From Synchiropus splendidus (taxonomy: Eukaryota > Chordata > Actinopteri > Syngnathiformes > Callionymidae): a stretch of DNA of 64,000 nt. The stretch is taken from positions 16,363,001-16,427,000 of the forward strand of contig NC_071342.1 of the NCBI RefSeq assembly GCF_027744825.2, in the 5' to 3' direction. Each line of letters begins with the position of its first letter. Position 1 is the stretch's first letter. The notes under the pieces were generated by a model. The model saw nothing but the letters and a program-made list of their open reading frames with translations, did no database searches and had not been told where the DNA came from. Positions 14,086-25,695 of this stretch are shown piece after piece. Made by a program: the position numbers and the translations under genes.

Positions 14086-14899
14086 CCTGTGTCAGTCCTC
14101 ATTAATTCCTCATCCGAGTGTATCAACATTTGAGTTTGCCAATAGCCATGTGTTTGTCACTATTGACAGCCATCTGCTTTCCTGGCACGCGCCAGGCCCT
14201 GTCTTTGATTCCCACCGCGCTCCTCCTCAGAGGCACCTCATCCCGCCTGTGTCATTGATTATCTCCTATTGACCTGACCGCTGTTCTTTCCATTAGGACG
14301 CGGAGGAAAACTTACTCCAGTCACCGCGGACGTTTTAGACAGGGGAACAGGAGACACCTATTGATCGCGCCGACGCTGACTCTGATCACTTTGAACAGCG
14401 CGGCATCAACAAGGCCTCCCCAGGCGAACCCGAGCCTTGATCAGCCGGACAGGAGCGACAGAGCCCAGTGTCCCAGTTGGACAAAAACAAGAGGAGGTAT
14501 TAACTCCGATGCCCATCGATTGCACAGAGAGATACGCTGAGCCATTGGTCTGGAGGCCGACTTACGTCCTGATGCATTAGGTTTGCCGCAGCGTGTGGTC
14601 AGGAACACGCTTTCTTCTTAATACACTCATCATTCACACCTCATGTGCTGCCCTCCTCAAGCCACATCACCGGGTTGACATACTTTCAGATGAAGAATTC
14701 AGCCGGATGTTGAGGGCAAAGTCAAACGTATAGAAGACCACAGGGGGTTGATGGGGCTGGATCATTAGCAACAAGTCAAAGATTGCCTCCCCGGTATTTC
14801 TGTCTTCTATACTCTGGGGTTGATTTCGACGCACAGGAGGGACATAAACTGAGGGCTTAGAGGAGATTTATTTTGTCTGCTCTCAAAGGTTGTCTTAAA
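14086..14899. other. unique non-coding DNA, possible regulatory block
   Basis: The 14100-14580 part is balanced in base composition and free of obvious repeats. It contains strings such as CATTGATTATCTCC and CATTAGGACGCGGAGG. No exon with a plausible frame is present. Its look resembles conserved non-coding elements, but conservation cannot be seen from one sequence. Confidence 0.35.
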
Positions 14900-14959
14900 G
14901 GTTAGAAGAAGATTGTGCTTCACCCCATTACGATTGGCAGTAGACTGCCATGAACCCCT

Positions 14960-15436
14960 GTCTCCTCCCTGAATTTTCTGAACTGCACAACAAAGTCTCC
15001 AACAGCTTTCACAACGTGGTATGACAACAGCTCCAGAGGGTCAATTCTACACGATCAGTAGCTATTGTTTCTTCTGTAGCTAATAGTTGCAGCAATGACA
15101 TAACGTACGTAACATCACCCACCCCCTCCATCCGCTCCTGGTCCAATACAGAAGCACATGGACCAACAAACTGAGAATACCCATCTCAAAGGAGGTTCTT
15201 TCTTCCTGTGGCAATAAAACTGTACAATTCATCCCTGAAAAAACTACAATGAAGGATTCTTTGGCACAGTTTTCACCTCACTCTGTCCTTGCACATTGTT
15301 TCTAAGCTCTTTTGTATAACTTTTTGCACTTTTTAATATTATTTATTTTTCATTTTATTGTGATATGTTGTGTACAGAGCATGTTACGAACATAATTTCC
15401 CATGGGATTCATACAATTTTTCTGATTCTGATTCTA
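14960..15436 (+). mobile_element. LINE 3' fragment (CR1/L2/Rex-type), decayed
   Basis: Around 15008-15046 the plus strand reads T-A-F-T-T-W-Y-D-N-S-S-R-G, matching the 'TxFTTWYGNSS' region near the C-terminus of CR1/L2/Rex-type reverse transcriptases. Further on comes the KEVLSSCGNK-like 'SFFP' equivalent, then a 3' UTR ending in repeated TTCTGATT units. Internal stops and frame breaks show that it is dead. It is 5'-truncated, as is usual for LINE insertions. Confidence 0.7.
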
Positions 15437-16964
15437 AAGGAACCACAGGTGGTAGGTGGAACCAGCCTTGCTAATTTAGACATACAATTTTCCAAAAATA
15501 TCAAGAACAAGCCGTTCTAAGGCCCTCAGAGTAAATAACATTTGTTCTCACCCTGACGTTTTTACCACACCAAAAGTGGTAAGAAACAAAAAATTTTTAA
15601 AAACATGCATTGTTGTTCTATCATTATGGGTTTGATACTTACACACTTACATAGAATTTAGATGCAAATCTTGAAAGATAAAAAGTGTGATGGGGTGGGA
15701 CATTTTCTACTGGACTCTTGGCTTCTGGAAGGGATTCAGTGAGGGCTTTCGCTGTCCGTAATGTCCCTCAAAGAAACTGTGTTCAGACAGAAGTGATCGG
15801 TTCGAACCAAAAGCTGCACCCGCAGCCGCCCTGTTTGTGGATTAGTTTGACCACCCTGATGTCCCTGAGAGCACTGTATAAAGGGCACATTTTTCATCCT
15901 GAAATGAATGAAAACGAGTGAAAAAACTGAATGAAAAAAAATGAATTTTGGTGCTAATTCTATTCTATGAATTTCAGGTCAGGGGAAATTGGCTGTATTC
16001 ATGTGAAAAATTGTCCTTAGGAAGTGTAGAGCCAAAGGGCAAAATGGTCCATTCCCAGTCCACTTCTGCCCAATGTAAGCAATGTGTCTCAACTTATTTG
16101 AGAGAGGACACAAAGTATGATGGTAAATAACAAAGGAAAAAGTGAAGGGTTTAAACATTTGGTCTTAACAAATCTGTAGACTGGTCGATGAGTGATGCTG
16201 GACTCATGAACAATGACAAAATGAATGTTGAAACGGAGCGTTTTTGCTGAAACTATTTAGACACGATTCATTCTAAGTACGACACTCACTTTGTTGCGTC
16301 TTTGTCGTGTAGAAAATGGATGAGATGATGAAGCAGATCAATGACTACAGCTTGAACGCTCCTTGTGATGCCGCAGTTCATCTCTGCTGCAGTGGCGTTT
16401 ATGCCTCTGGAAAATATGTGCCTGATTATGTGGCTATTAAAAATCCAATTTGAATTGTTTTAGATGATTGATTTTTGCTTCTCTTCAAGACAACTTTGTC
16501 TGAGCGGCTCAAAATGAAATGGCTCAGTGATATGCTACAATCGAATACATTATCAGATATGAAGACTGTATTTAACGTCCTCTATATTGCCCACTGGAGT
16601 AAACATTGGAGTCTGTGTAGCAGTCAACTACGCTGCGCTTATCTCAGAAATGTTCTAGAGTCTTACTGGCATCCTTGATGGAGGAATTGAGTTGAATAGA
16701 ATTGAATTATGAATTTCTGATTTTGGTTGTTGACTGAAGATCCTCAAGCTGCAGCCCATCATAGAGCGTGGGGCTGGTTGATCTGAAAATGACTGTCGGA
16801 GCTCCATTGAAGGACCATCTGTCTTCTTGTGTACGTGTTGTGATGCTAACTTTCTGTTGGATTTATATTCAGTATACACTGTGAAAAGGGAGCAGAGCAA
16901 CTCCAGTGTCCTGGCTGCCTCATTTTGATCAGCATTAGATGTTCACAATTCATTTCTTGCAAGT
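15437..16964. other. gene-free spacer
   Basis: No coding exon or named repeat recognised. Mostly AT-rich unique sequence leading into the minisatellite. Confidence 0.5.
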
Positions 16965-17810
16965 ACAAGTCACGTCTCAAGTCTTTGCTCACAAGTCCAA
17001 GACAAGTCTCAAGTATTTGGTCACGAGTCCAAGACACGTCTCAAGTCTTTGGTCACGAGTCCAAGACAAGTCTCAAGTATTTGGTCACAAGTCCAAGACA
17101 AGTCTCAAGTCTTTGGTCACGAGTCCAAGACAAGTCTCAAGTCTTGGTCACAAGTCCAAGACAAGTCTCAAGTCTTTGGTCACGAGTCCAAGACAAGTCT
17201 CAAGTCTTGGTCACAAGTCCAAGACAAGTCTCAAGTCTTTGGTCACGAGTCCAAGACACGTCTCAAGTCTTTGGTCACAAGTCCAAGACATTTCTCACGT
17301 CTTTGGTCACGAGTCCAAGACACGTCTCACGTCTTTGGTCATGAGCCCAAGACACGTCTGAAGTCTTTGGTCACGAGTCCAAGACAAGTCTCAAGTATTT
17401 GGCCACAATTCCAAGACACGTCTCAAGTCTTTGGTCACGAGTCCAAGACACGTCTCACGTCTTTGGTCATGAGTCCAAGACACATCTCAAGTATTTGGTC
17501 ACGAGTCCAAGACAAGTCTCAAGTCTTTGGTCATAAGTCCAAGACAAGTCTCAATTACTTGGTCACAAGTCCAAGACAAGTTTCAAGTCTTTGATCAAAA
17601 GTCCAAGACAACCTTCAAGTCCTTGGTCACAAGTCCAAGTCAAGTCTCAAGTCTTCGGTCATGAGTCCAAGACAAGTCTCAAGTCTTTGGTCATGAGTCC
17701 TGATCAAGTCTCAAGTCTTTGGTCATGAGTCGAAGACAAGTCTCAAGTCTTTGGTCATGAGTCCTGGACAAGTCTCAATGCCCTGCCCTCAAGTCCAAGT
17801 CCAAGTCATT
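16965..17810. repeat. 32-bp minisatellite array
   Basis: About 26 tandem copies of a unit that reads roughly AAGTCTTTGGTCACGAGTCC plus AAGACA(A/C)GTCTC. Spacing of the TCAC(G/A)AGTCC core is 32 bp, with 30-bp variants lacking TT. Variant units (CGAG, CAAG, ATGAG) are interspersed, so the array grew by unequal exchange. Lack of stops in several frames gives false open frames up to 181 codons. It lies inside a hAT-like element whose right end follows at 17849. Confidence 0.95.
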
Positions 17811-17849
17811 GATAGTTGCGACTTAAGTGCGACTCGAGTCCCATCTCTG
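17811..17849 (+). repeat. hAT-like right terminus flanking the minisatellite
   Basis: The sequence ends ACTCGAGTCCCATCTCTG. Its reverse complement, CAGAGATGGGACTCGAGT, matches the left-end style of fish non-autonomous hAT elements that carry internal AAGTC-rich arrays. The left end before 16965 was not identified. The element at 51227-52470 shares the AAGTC-rich vocabulary. Confidence 0.55.
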
Positions 17850-19142
17850 CACAGTGTTGAGTCTTTCAACATCACCATGATCTTGTGTTTGTTAGCTTCT
17901 CCTCGTAAGATCTATGAAAAAGTTGGCTCCATCTTGTTCTTACCTGAACTTTTTTGCTAAAATAAAAATCTCTAATTTACATATTTTGGACCACGAGTAC
18001 CTCCCTATTATTTTGATTTTTTCTTGTTACCGTTTTTGTGTCTCCACAGATCGGCATTGAAGAAGAGCAAAGTATTGGGTATTCATCAGTCCTGATATCT
18101 GTCATTTTCATGAAGGTGCAAATCTCCTCTGGATGTCACACCTTGAACCAAACCAGCAATTAAAGGACGCCAGCACATAAATCATCGGCGGAGGAAGACA
18201 GACAGTGACACACTAATCACACTCGCTCTGAAAGAATCCATTTTTATTAAAATGAGACGGATGTGAGTGACAGGTGACAGCCTCTTCAGCAAACAGCGCA
18301 TTGTTGGTAATGAGATATTGGATTTTCCTTTAATGTCGTCCCTGAGATACATTTCCCTGATCCTCACAACGCTTACTGTCCGCCACAAAGACGCCGGCCA
18401 TTTGTCTGTCTTCTGCCACCGCCATCATCAGCCTCCCACTCCATCGGTCACCTGTTCTCATGAAGACTTTCATGGCGATTCAAGAACCACAGAAAGGGAC
18501 AAATCAGATGATGCATCATGGCTGTTTACTTCAGAGGAGTTTACTTCAAAACCATATCAACTGAAACCCATCCTCGAGCGAGAAATCTCCTGTTCTTCTC
18601 CAGTATCTTTCTGTGTGTCAAGCTGCTTTGTACAAAATCACAAAGACTTAAGAATCATTGACTTGACAACAAGCTCTCACTTGAGTAAATATACTCATTC
18701 ATACTCATTTTATACTCATTTGAAATAAGGTGTGGTGTATATGAAACATGTACACATCGCTCGTGTTTGTATCGACAGTCAACTTCATATGTGTACATTA
18801 TGTGTTTGTGCGGTGTGTAGTTCATCTTAGTTTAACGAGCTGAGACAACGCAAAATATGAACGTTGTTTAACTACCAGCAAATAACAAACAATGGTGCTG
18901 TGTAATTCAGTCACATTAAATTGACCGGGGATGTCAATGGTTAAAAAGATGTCATCTCTATTAAGAATAATTTAGAATGAGTTCACACACATTTTATATC
19001 TGTTCTAAATGTAACTTAAAGGACACACAGTTGTTTACTACAACAACGCAACATAAGAGATACTGTTCTCAAAATAACCTGCAGTGAAGAGGCTCAGGAA
19101 CATGCCATTAAACGCATTGTGAGCATGATTGTGTTTATTAAA
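17850..19142. other. gene-free spacer, possible regulatory block
   Basis: The 18200-18450 part is unique and balanced in composition. A 153-codon plus frame at 18267-18728 has no recognisable domain or splice context. The rest, from 18730, is AT-rich and may be the interior of the repeat whose end lies at 19143-19205. Confidence 0.4.
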
Positions 19143-19205
19143 TCTTCCTTTAAGTTACATTTAGACACAAAATGTGTGATTAATTTGACAATAATCGTGA
19201 GCTTT
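19143..19205 (+). repeat. dispersed repeat end, shared with 60011-60080
   Basis: Shares about 60 bp with 60011-60080: a CTTAAGTTACATT block followed by GTGATTAATTTG and ATAATCGTGAG versus ATTAATCGCGAG. Strings built on ATTAATCGCGA are common at ends of fish interspersed repeats. The boundary on the left was not found and the class is unknown. Confidence 0.45.
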
Positions 19206-19389
19206 AGCTTACATATCGACAATTGACGTCTCTCGAACACATGGACTGGTTAAACCAGCGACACGTGTGGACCTCAGCTATGGACCACAAGTCCAGATAA
19301 TATTGTAGCACCTGCCTTCACCAAGGCCCAGTGTCAAATTGTATTACGAGAATGGATATCTAAACCTATCCACGCATATGTGTGACACA

Positions 19390-19710
19390 TGACATCTTGC
19401 CATTGCAGCAGCAGCTCTACAACTGGTATCTTACAAAACACTTGTCTCCTTTGTTTTTCAATATTTCCCATCAGCCTGTCTTCCTCTTTGTCTTGGACAT
19501 CTTGCCTCCCTTGTGTGTTGTCCTCCTTTAACTCATTGTCTTTTCCTTTTCCTCCATTTCTAACAGTCTTGGTCCAACACTGTCTCTCCTCCGTACATCT
19601 CCAAACCATTTAGCCTCTCTAACTTTGTCTCCAAACGTCTCCACAAGACCTTCCCCTCTGATACGCTCCTTTCTTGTCCAACACTGCTTTATGTGTGACC
19701 TTCAATAGCA
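19390..19710 (-). mobile_element. probable LINE fragment, decayed
   Basis: Pyrimidine-rich sequence with the phrases CCAACACTGTCTCTCC, CATCTCCAAACCATTTAGCC and AACTTTGTCTCCAAAC. On the minus strand it matches the vocabulary at 53940-54110, where a frame resembling the W-x-H-V-L-R-R end of an RTE/L1-type reverse transcriptase can be read. Stops interrupt every frame. The call rests on this internal match, not on a database search. Confidence 0.45.
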
Positions 19711-21119
19711 GTTATCGCACTCTTCTGTCACAGATCAACCCTGATAGTCACCTCCACGCATTCCACCCGGCCTGCACTCTCTTCTTCAACTCCAAGGAAT
19801 TCTGTCCACTACTTTGGATGGCAAATGCAGAAACTCTAATATGCTATCAAAACAAAGCAGTACAGGTTAGAACTTAGAATCCATTCTTCCCCTCTCTGTC
19901 AAATCTCCAAGCGAAGAGTTCTTCGGCGCTCACCAGTTACTGCATCACTCCTGCCTTTTGTGAGACTATTTTCACAATAACAAAACAGAATCCTAATAAT
20001 TTAAGTTGCTCTGTTTCCATGCCCCACTTCTTGTCTGCAGGAGCATCTGGAGCCTTGCCAACCCTAAACAGCACACAAGTAACTTTGGTAAAATTCTAGA
20101 AAGCCAGTTGAACTGAAGCAACACAGCAACAGTAAAATAGAAATAACAAGCAGGTCATGAACTTGAGTTACTCATCTGCTGCTGCTCCTGCATTCACTGT
20201 TTTCGACTGGAGGCCTATGACCTGCTACACACTAGTTTTGAAACATAATAGGCGCAGAATTCACACTAATGCATTTAAGACCCTCTTTATTCAGACACCT
20301 CCTCAGGTGAGGAGGGCCTTAACTCCCAGTCCACGACGTCATTATTCCTGCTGTAATTTAAGGCAACCCTTGCGAACATGGCAATTAAAAAAGACGGGCG
20401 ATTTCCTCATAGCACTAATCTAGAATTGCTGACGGGTCACTGGATTACGATGGTGGGCCAGAGGAGATTAGCAGCACAATCTTTTTATGTTTTATCTCCC
20501 ACACTCACGCTGAGAACGGAGGTGGCCGGCCTTGCTTTTAAATCAGCGAGTCAATTACCAGGTCCATATGGGACGACTGAGGTTGGGATATTAAAGACAG
20601 GCAGGCTGGAGTGGGAAGACGCTGCATCAAAGGGGCTTCCCCCCCCAAAACTACTAGGGGTCCCTGAAGGCCACACTTATGAACACCTGACTGAGTAGGA
20701 TTGGAGTCTGTCGCGCAGTGATAGCTTTGGCAGCGGCAGCGGGGTGAGATGAGGTGGACAACGTGGAACACCTGGTCCACGGGCGAAGACCAGCAGCTCC
20801 TGGGATTCGCATAATTGGCGTCACATTTCAATCACGACACCTTTGAAAATGGGAACAATGACGCCAGGGAGCGCTCACACAAAGACGACGGAGGAAAACA
20901 GTTCGAGAGATTTTCAGGACAAAGACTGAATTCTCTGACAAAAAGATGAATGAGTCACTCATAGTCTTGAAGTGATCCGCAGTTGGGCTTCACTTAAATT
21001 CACCTACAGGACTCTGGAAATCAAAACACACTTCAATGTGAAAAAATAAATAAATAAAAGGGCGGAAATTCTAAGAATTAATGAGTTGTTGTACGGTTAA
21101 TGTGGGATTGAAATAAACT
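19711..21119. other. gene-free spacer, possible regulatory block
   Basis: The 20378-20500 part holds several AT-core homeodomain-like words (GGCAATTAAAAAAG, CACTAATCTAG, GGATTACGATGG, GAGATTAGCAG) in otherwise unique DNA. Open frames at 20378-20698 (plus) and 20538-20831 (minus) oppose each other and carry no signature. Confidence 0.4.
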
Positions 21120-21171
21120 TCTATTCTTATTATTATTACTATTATCATTATTATTGTTGTCCAACAAAGGC
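21120..21171 (+). repeat. (ATT)n short tandem repeat
   Basis: Imperfect run of ATT/ATC trinucleotides, about 50 bp. No further structure. Confidence 0.8.
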
Positions 21172-21419
21172 AAAGATGCTAAAACATTGCATGAGGATCC
21201 CATTTTGACTGAAGCCTCTAATCATAAAGGCAAAGCTTTGTTTAGTAAATTAAAATATATGTCAAAATACGGTCTTGCATTTGCCTTTTTTTGTACTTAT
21301 TTATGTCTCAGATGCCTCCTTTAAAGGACTCCATGGTGAAGAATTAAATAAGAAACTATGAATAGAAACAGCTCCACTGAACAACAGACATGTTGAAATA
21401 ATCCCCTGGTGGAGAAATA

Positions 21420-21625
21420 TACTGCCTGGATGTAACTCCAGTTATGAGAGAACATCCGAAGCCCTCTTTCGGACTTTGCTATTGGTTCATCCCTTCCGAA
21501 GCCCTGAAAGATCTTTTATGTACTCTCTTTTATAAACTCTCTAACCACCTGGGGAAGGAGTAGCCCCCTATATAAGCCCTCCGCCACTGGGCATCGTCCC
21601 TTTATTCACTCAGGCACCTAGATCG
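21420..21625 (+). repeat. TATA-containing block, possible LTR/retroelement remnant
   Basis: Contains GGATGTAACTCCAGTTATGA, two copies of CCGAAGCCCT, then CCCTATATAAGCCCTCCGCC followed by CATCGTCCC. The compact arrangement of a TATA box and a GC-rich start region looks like a retroelement promoter rather than a host gene, since no exon follows. No terminal repeat partner was found. This is a resemblance call only. Confidence 0.3.
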
Positions 21626-24600
21626 AATGTTTTTGTTTTTTTTTAATCTGATAATGGTGTCTGATAAAACACAGTTGACTTTGAGCATATTGATGTGTGT
21701 CCACATATCAGAGAGGCCACCTGCATCACAGGGAATAAGCAGATGAACATACAGTACATGAGTGAATGAATAACATTTGTTGATTCCATGAGGAGGATGG
21801 TAAATTAATGATACAAACAGTATTACAAGAAGAATTTAAAGGAGTTAATAAAGGAATAAATAAAATTAAAATCTAAACAGACTAACAACGATGCATTTTT
21901 TGTGTATGTTTCCGACCAAGTGGATTTTATATTTACTGATTCCAAGGCATCTCCGTGAGGTTTACTGTCTCATTGCTCTGACAGAGTGGGTGAGGATATT
22001 TCAGGTGTGGTAGGACTGAATCACTTGTCAAACTCCCTATCAGGAGGAAGGAAAGACATGAGAAGCTTTTGAAAATGTTAAATGTTTCCCTGTAAGGAAG
22101 AAAATAAAAATAACACCTGTGCGGGCAAGGTGCTTCTGAAATTGTGGAAATAATTTATATGAATATTAAATGTTTGATGTATATGATTAAAGTTGTCTAA
22201 ATTGAGTCTGTGTTATCACAAGCTGGGATATTACTAAAACCCTTGTACAACCCAGCTCGACTTTCTTGCCCCAAACTGGTATTTTTGTGGGTTGTTTCCT
22301 CCGATGAAAACTATTAACTGGGCCTTACAACAGGCAGAAAATGTCCAGAAAATATTCAATTTCTTGAGAAACTTTCCATGGGATTAATGGGAATTCATAT
22401 GGATTTAAGGGGGCTAACTGGGAATATACGATATCCAAGCATAAAAATGGAGCCAGCTGGGCCTCAGATTTGGGAGACACCCCTACAGTAGGAAAAATCC
22501 CATCATGATAAACATAACTGAAAATGAAAGCACTGTATTAAAAGGTTCAGATTTGGCGATGGAGGTTTGATACTGTGTGGAGCTGAAGTAAAAGTATGAT
22601 ACAACAATGTCAGCGTGAAAGATTTATGCAGTTTACTTTTCTCCTCGATACATGATTCATGCACAGGCAGGTGAAGAAATGCTTTTAATGAAGCATGTGA
22701 TTTCCCCCCTCACATATCAGAGCTGTCCAGATTTATCTCGCGAGCTCAGCGACAGCAGCGAATAATCTAAGTGATCAGGGAGGTTTTAATGCAATATGAG
22801 GGAGTTTGTAAAGGTCAGCCACGGATCTGCCATTTCTTATAAGTTCTGTCCTCTCATCGGGCTCGCCATCTATTAAAGGTCACATCGCACAAAAAGAAAA
22901 GAGTGTAAAGAAGAACTGTTCTTTGTCGCAGGAGAAGAACCACCATTCAAACTTTAGATGCATACGTCCACCTTTGGTTTCCATTCTTTTGGCTCAACTG
23001 TTCTCAGTTACACGTCAGTAGAAGACTGTTTTCACGTTTGAACAATCCAGTTGTCATCCTGATGTTCCCCATGTTCTACTCCAGAAATCTCATACCACTT
23101 TTCGGGAGCCCTCTCTCCAGTCCTGGGTCTGGCACAGGGCCTCCTGCCTGGAACATCCAGACAAGATCATCTCCGGACCAGAAGGAGCAGCCACATTTTT
23201 TTGGACCGATCTTCCACAACCAATGTTCTACTGCCGTTCCATAACTATGTTTCTTCCATGTCCCTGAAATCCCATCATCAAATTGGATTTTTCCGTTGCA
23301 CTTTCAGGTCCTAATTTCTACCCATTTCGCCTCTAGTTCTGGATCCGCCCAGGTCTAGAGAGACGTGTTTGGCGTAAGACAATGTGAACCAAGATACAGA
23401 ATTAAATGTAACAAAAAACAAAACACTCTAGTCAATGATGCAGATCCTCATTAATTTACCATCTGACTGCGCTCATTGCTGACATTTGCCTTTCGCGATA
23501 ACAAGGCTGCGAGGGAAACAGACGGGGAAAATGCATTTTGTTTATCTACCCTGGCTAGCAGTGATGTGAAGTCTCATTCAACCAAATAAATTAATTGATT
23601 TTGTTTTTTTTGTTGTTGCTCACGATGGAAAATACGAATAATTAACCTTTAGCAGTTTCACACTTGTTTTTCATTCCTTCGATCGTGGCAGAAGAAGCAA
23701 ACTGGCGGCTGTATGCGCTGCAGGGATCGTGGTCATCAACAAGGAAGAACGTGGAGGATAAAGAAGACGCACCACAGAACATGCAGACTTCAGCAAGATA
23801 AGATCCAACTGTATTGATCCTCTTAGAGGAAATCCAGTTGTGAGAGTATTAAGTGTGTAGTAGTTAGCAGTTACAGACATACGTAGATCTCTTCATGTAA
23901 CACTTAAAGACGGTTAGCAGTAAACTAGGAACGTGTCCATTCCTGAAGTTGTTCCTACCAGGTAGCAGCATTCTGTCGCGATTTAAGAGGTTGATGTGTG
24001 TGCGACTCTGCCAAAAAAAAAAAAAAGTTACGGATCACAGCGGTGTCCAATACCAGCAGTGTATAGAGTCAGTACTTCTTTGCAGAACAGCTGGCTCCAG
24101 TATGTGATCACAAGAAAAGCCTTTTTTCCATTTTAGGTCTTGCCATGCTTCTTTGTTCAAAGCTAATGAGCTGAAGCAACATGTCTGTTTTTAGACAATA
24201 CTTACAATACTTTGAAATCTAAAACTTCATCTGTGGTGTTGCTGGTTGTTTAAATGCGGGGCAGCGAATCAAAGTGAAAACTCTTAATTTACATATTTAT
24301 TTTAGGAGAAAAATGATATACAAGTGTAGGTATTTTTCCAGAGAATTATATTTGTCGAACAGTCTGTCAATCATCCAGGTAACAGGACCAGAAATGACCT
24401 GTTTGACCAACTTATAGCAGTGTAAAGCCCTGGCTTTGCACCATGGTGTTTTTTTTTTTTTACTGCGAGAGAGAGAATCAGCATGAATCCAAATACACAG
24501 AAGACTACACAGATCGAGCGAAGACACATGGCCACCAAACCACGGCCCTTGAAACAGGATAACCCCACACTAACATCAGAAGTGGTAGCAGTGCGTGTCA

Positions 24601-25009
24601 GTGACTTGAAGCGGGATGTAGCTTGTGCCATTTGCAACGCCACGGTATTGATAAAGCATATAAGGAGATCGAAAAAAAAAAACACTTCCTTTGTGGGGGG
24701 GGGGGGTTGATCCAAGCACGGCGTGGTGTATTGTTTAAGTTTCAAAGTGAAATGCAAGTACTGTAATTTATTTTGAATTTTTGCCAGAAGTCATGAATGA
24801 ACATTCTCAACTGCAACTTGACCAAAACCTCTGCAAAAATAGACAAAAACATGCTGTCAGCGTTAGACCTTTGCAATAAAATACAAGTTTAACAGCAGAG
24901 ACAAGGTGCATCTGTAAAATTCCTGTTAGTTGAACTCACACCTGTTTAGTTTAACGACACCTTTTATATTAAGTTACAAGTTAGTTTTGAAACTACAATA
25001 TTTTATGTA
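21626..25009. other. gene-free spacer
   Basis: No coding exon recognised. The 22700-22900 and 23430-23550 parts are unique, mixed-composition DNA. Homopolymers occur at 24006-24025 (A), 24448-24462 (T) and 24696-24707 (G). The open frames at 24371-24757 run through these homopolymers and are not credible. Confidence 0.5.
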
Positions 25010-25695
25010 GATGTCATGGCTAGTCTAGGAGGTTGAACCCAGTAGCTGAATCGGCACAGGTTTACAGAAGTCTCGTGAGAGCGAGGATGATTTAACAATT
25101 TGTTAAGATAAATAATATGAACACAAAAGACGGACAGGAACGATAAACCAAGGACGTCAACACCAAACGTGGAGTGAGGAAACACCAGCAGGGGCAGGGA
25201 AAAAACCTGAAAGAGAAGGCGATTAATAAGAAGCCTGGCTAAGGGTGACAACAGAAGACGCACTCAGAGGTTGCTCACGAGGCCCAAGTAACAAAAAGTG
25301 CTTGGTGGTGGATCAAAATCACATACACACAATCCAACTATAATGCAGAGAAACGAAAAAGTGAGTCTAACCAAACACACTCGCACGCGCAGCAGCAGTG
25401 AGAAGCTATAAATGAAAGCGGATAAATGAGAGTAACTAAGCAGGCGGCTGAGAAAAGACGTCAAACATGCACAAAATTTTGAATGATAGGAGCACAGGAG
25501 AAGCGAGGATCGAAGGAGTTTACCGTGACGACGCGAAGCAACCATCTGGCTACACAAGCTGGGACCGAGGTGTTGAAATCCATGTGACAAAATGAAAGCA
25601 CGAGAGAAAACACAGAATATGACAGAAGAAACAACAAGGGAACAACTACGAACACAGGATGGTCCTAGAGAAGCAGCACACTGACTGTGACACGC
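25010..25695 (-). mobile_element. retroelement-like repeat family R3, copy 1
   Basis: Read on the minus strand, this is colinear with 33535-34170 on the plus strand. Shared anchors, in order, are GCCAGATGGTNGCTTCG, ACGGTAAACT followed by TTCGA, CCACCA, TTACTTGGGCCTC, and a final CT(G/T)GGTTC-like motif. Divergence is high, so the insertions are old. T-rich strand bias and length (about 650-700 bp) suggest an LTR or retroelement 3' end, but no primer site or protein frame settles the class. It accounts for the 157-codon frame at 25264-25737. Confidence 0.65.

Noticed and set aside
16925..17594. Three overlapping frames of 139-181 codons with a repeated Ser-Pro-Arg-Gln-Val pattern
   Set aside because: All arise from the 32-bp minisatellite, which lacks stops in several frames. 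There is no start context or flanking coding sequence.
16965..17810. Regular repeats suggestive of a CRISPR array
   Set aside because: The whole unit repeats with no unique spacers, and the genome is vertebrate.
18267..18728. 153-codon plus-strand frame, the longest outside named repeats
   Set aside because: No domain, signal or splice signature is visible, and composition matches the surrounding non-coding DNA.
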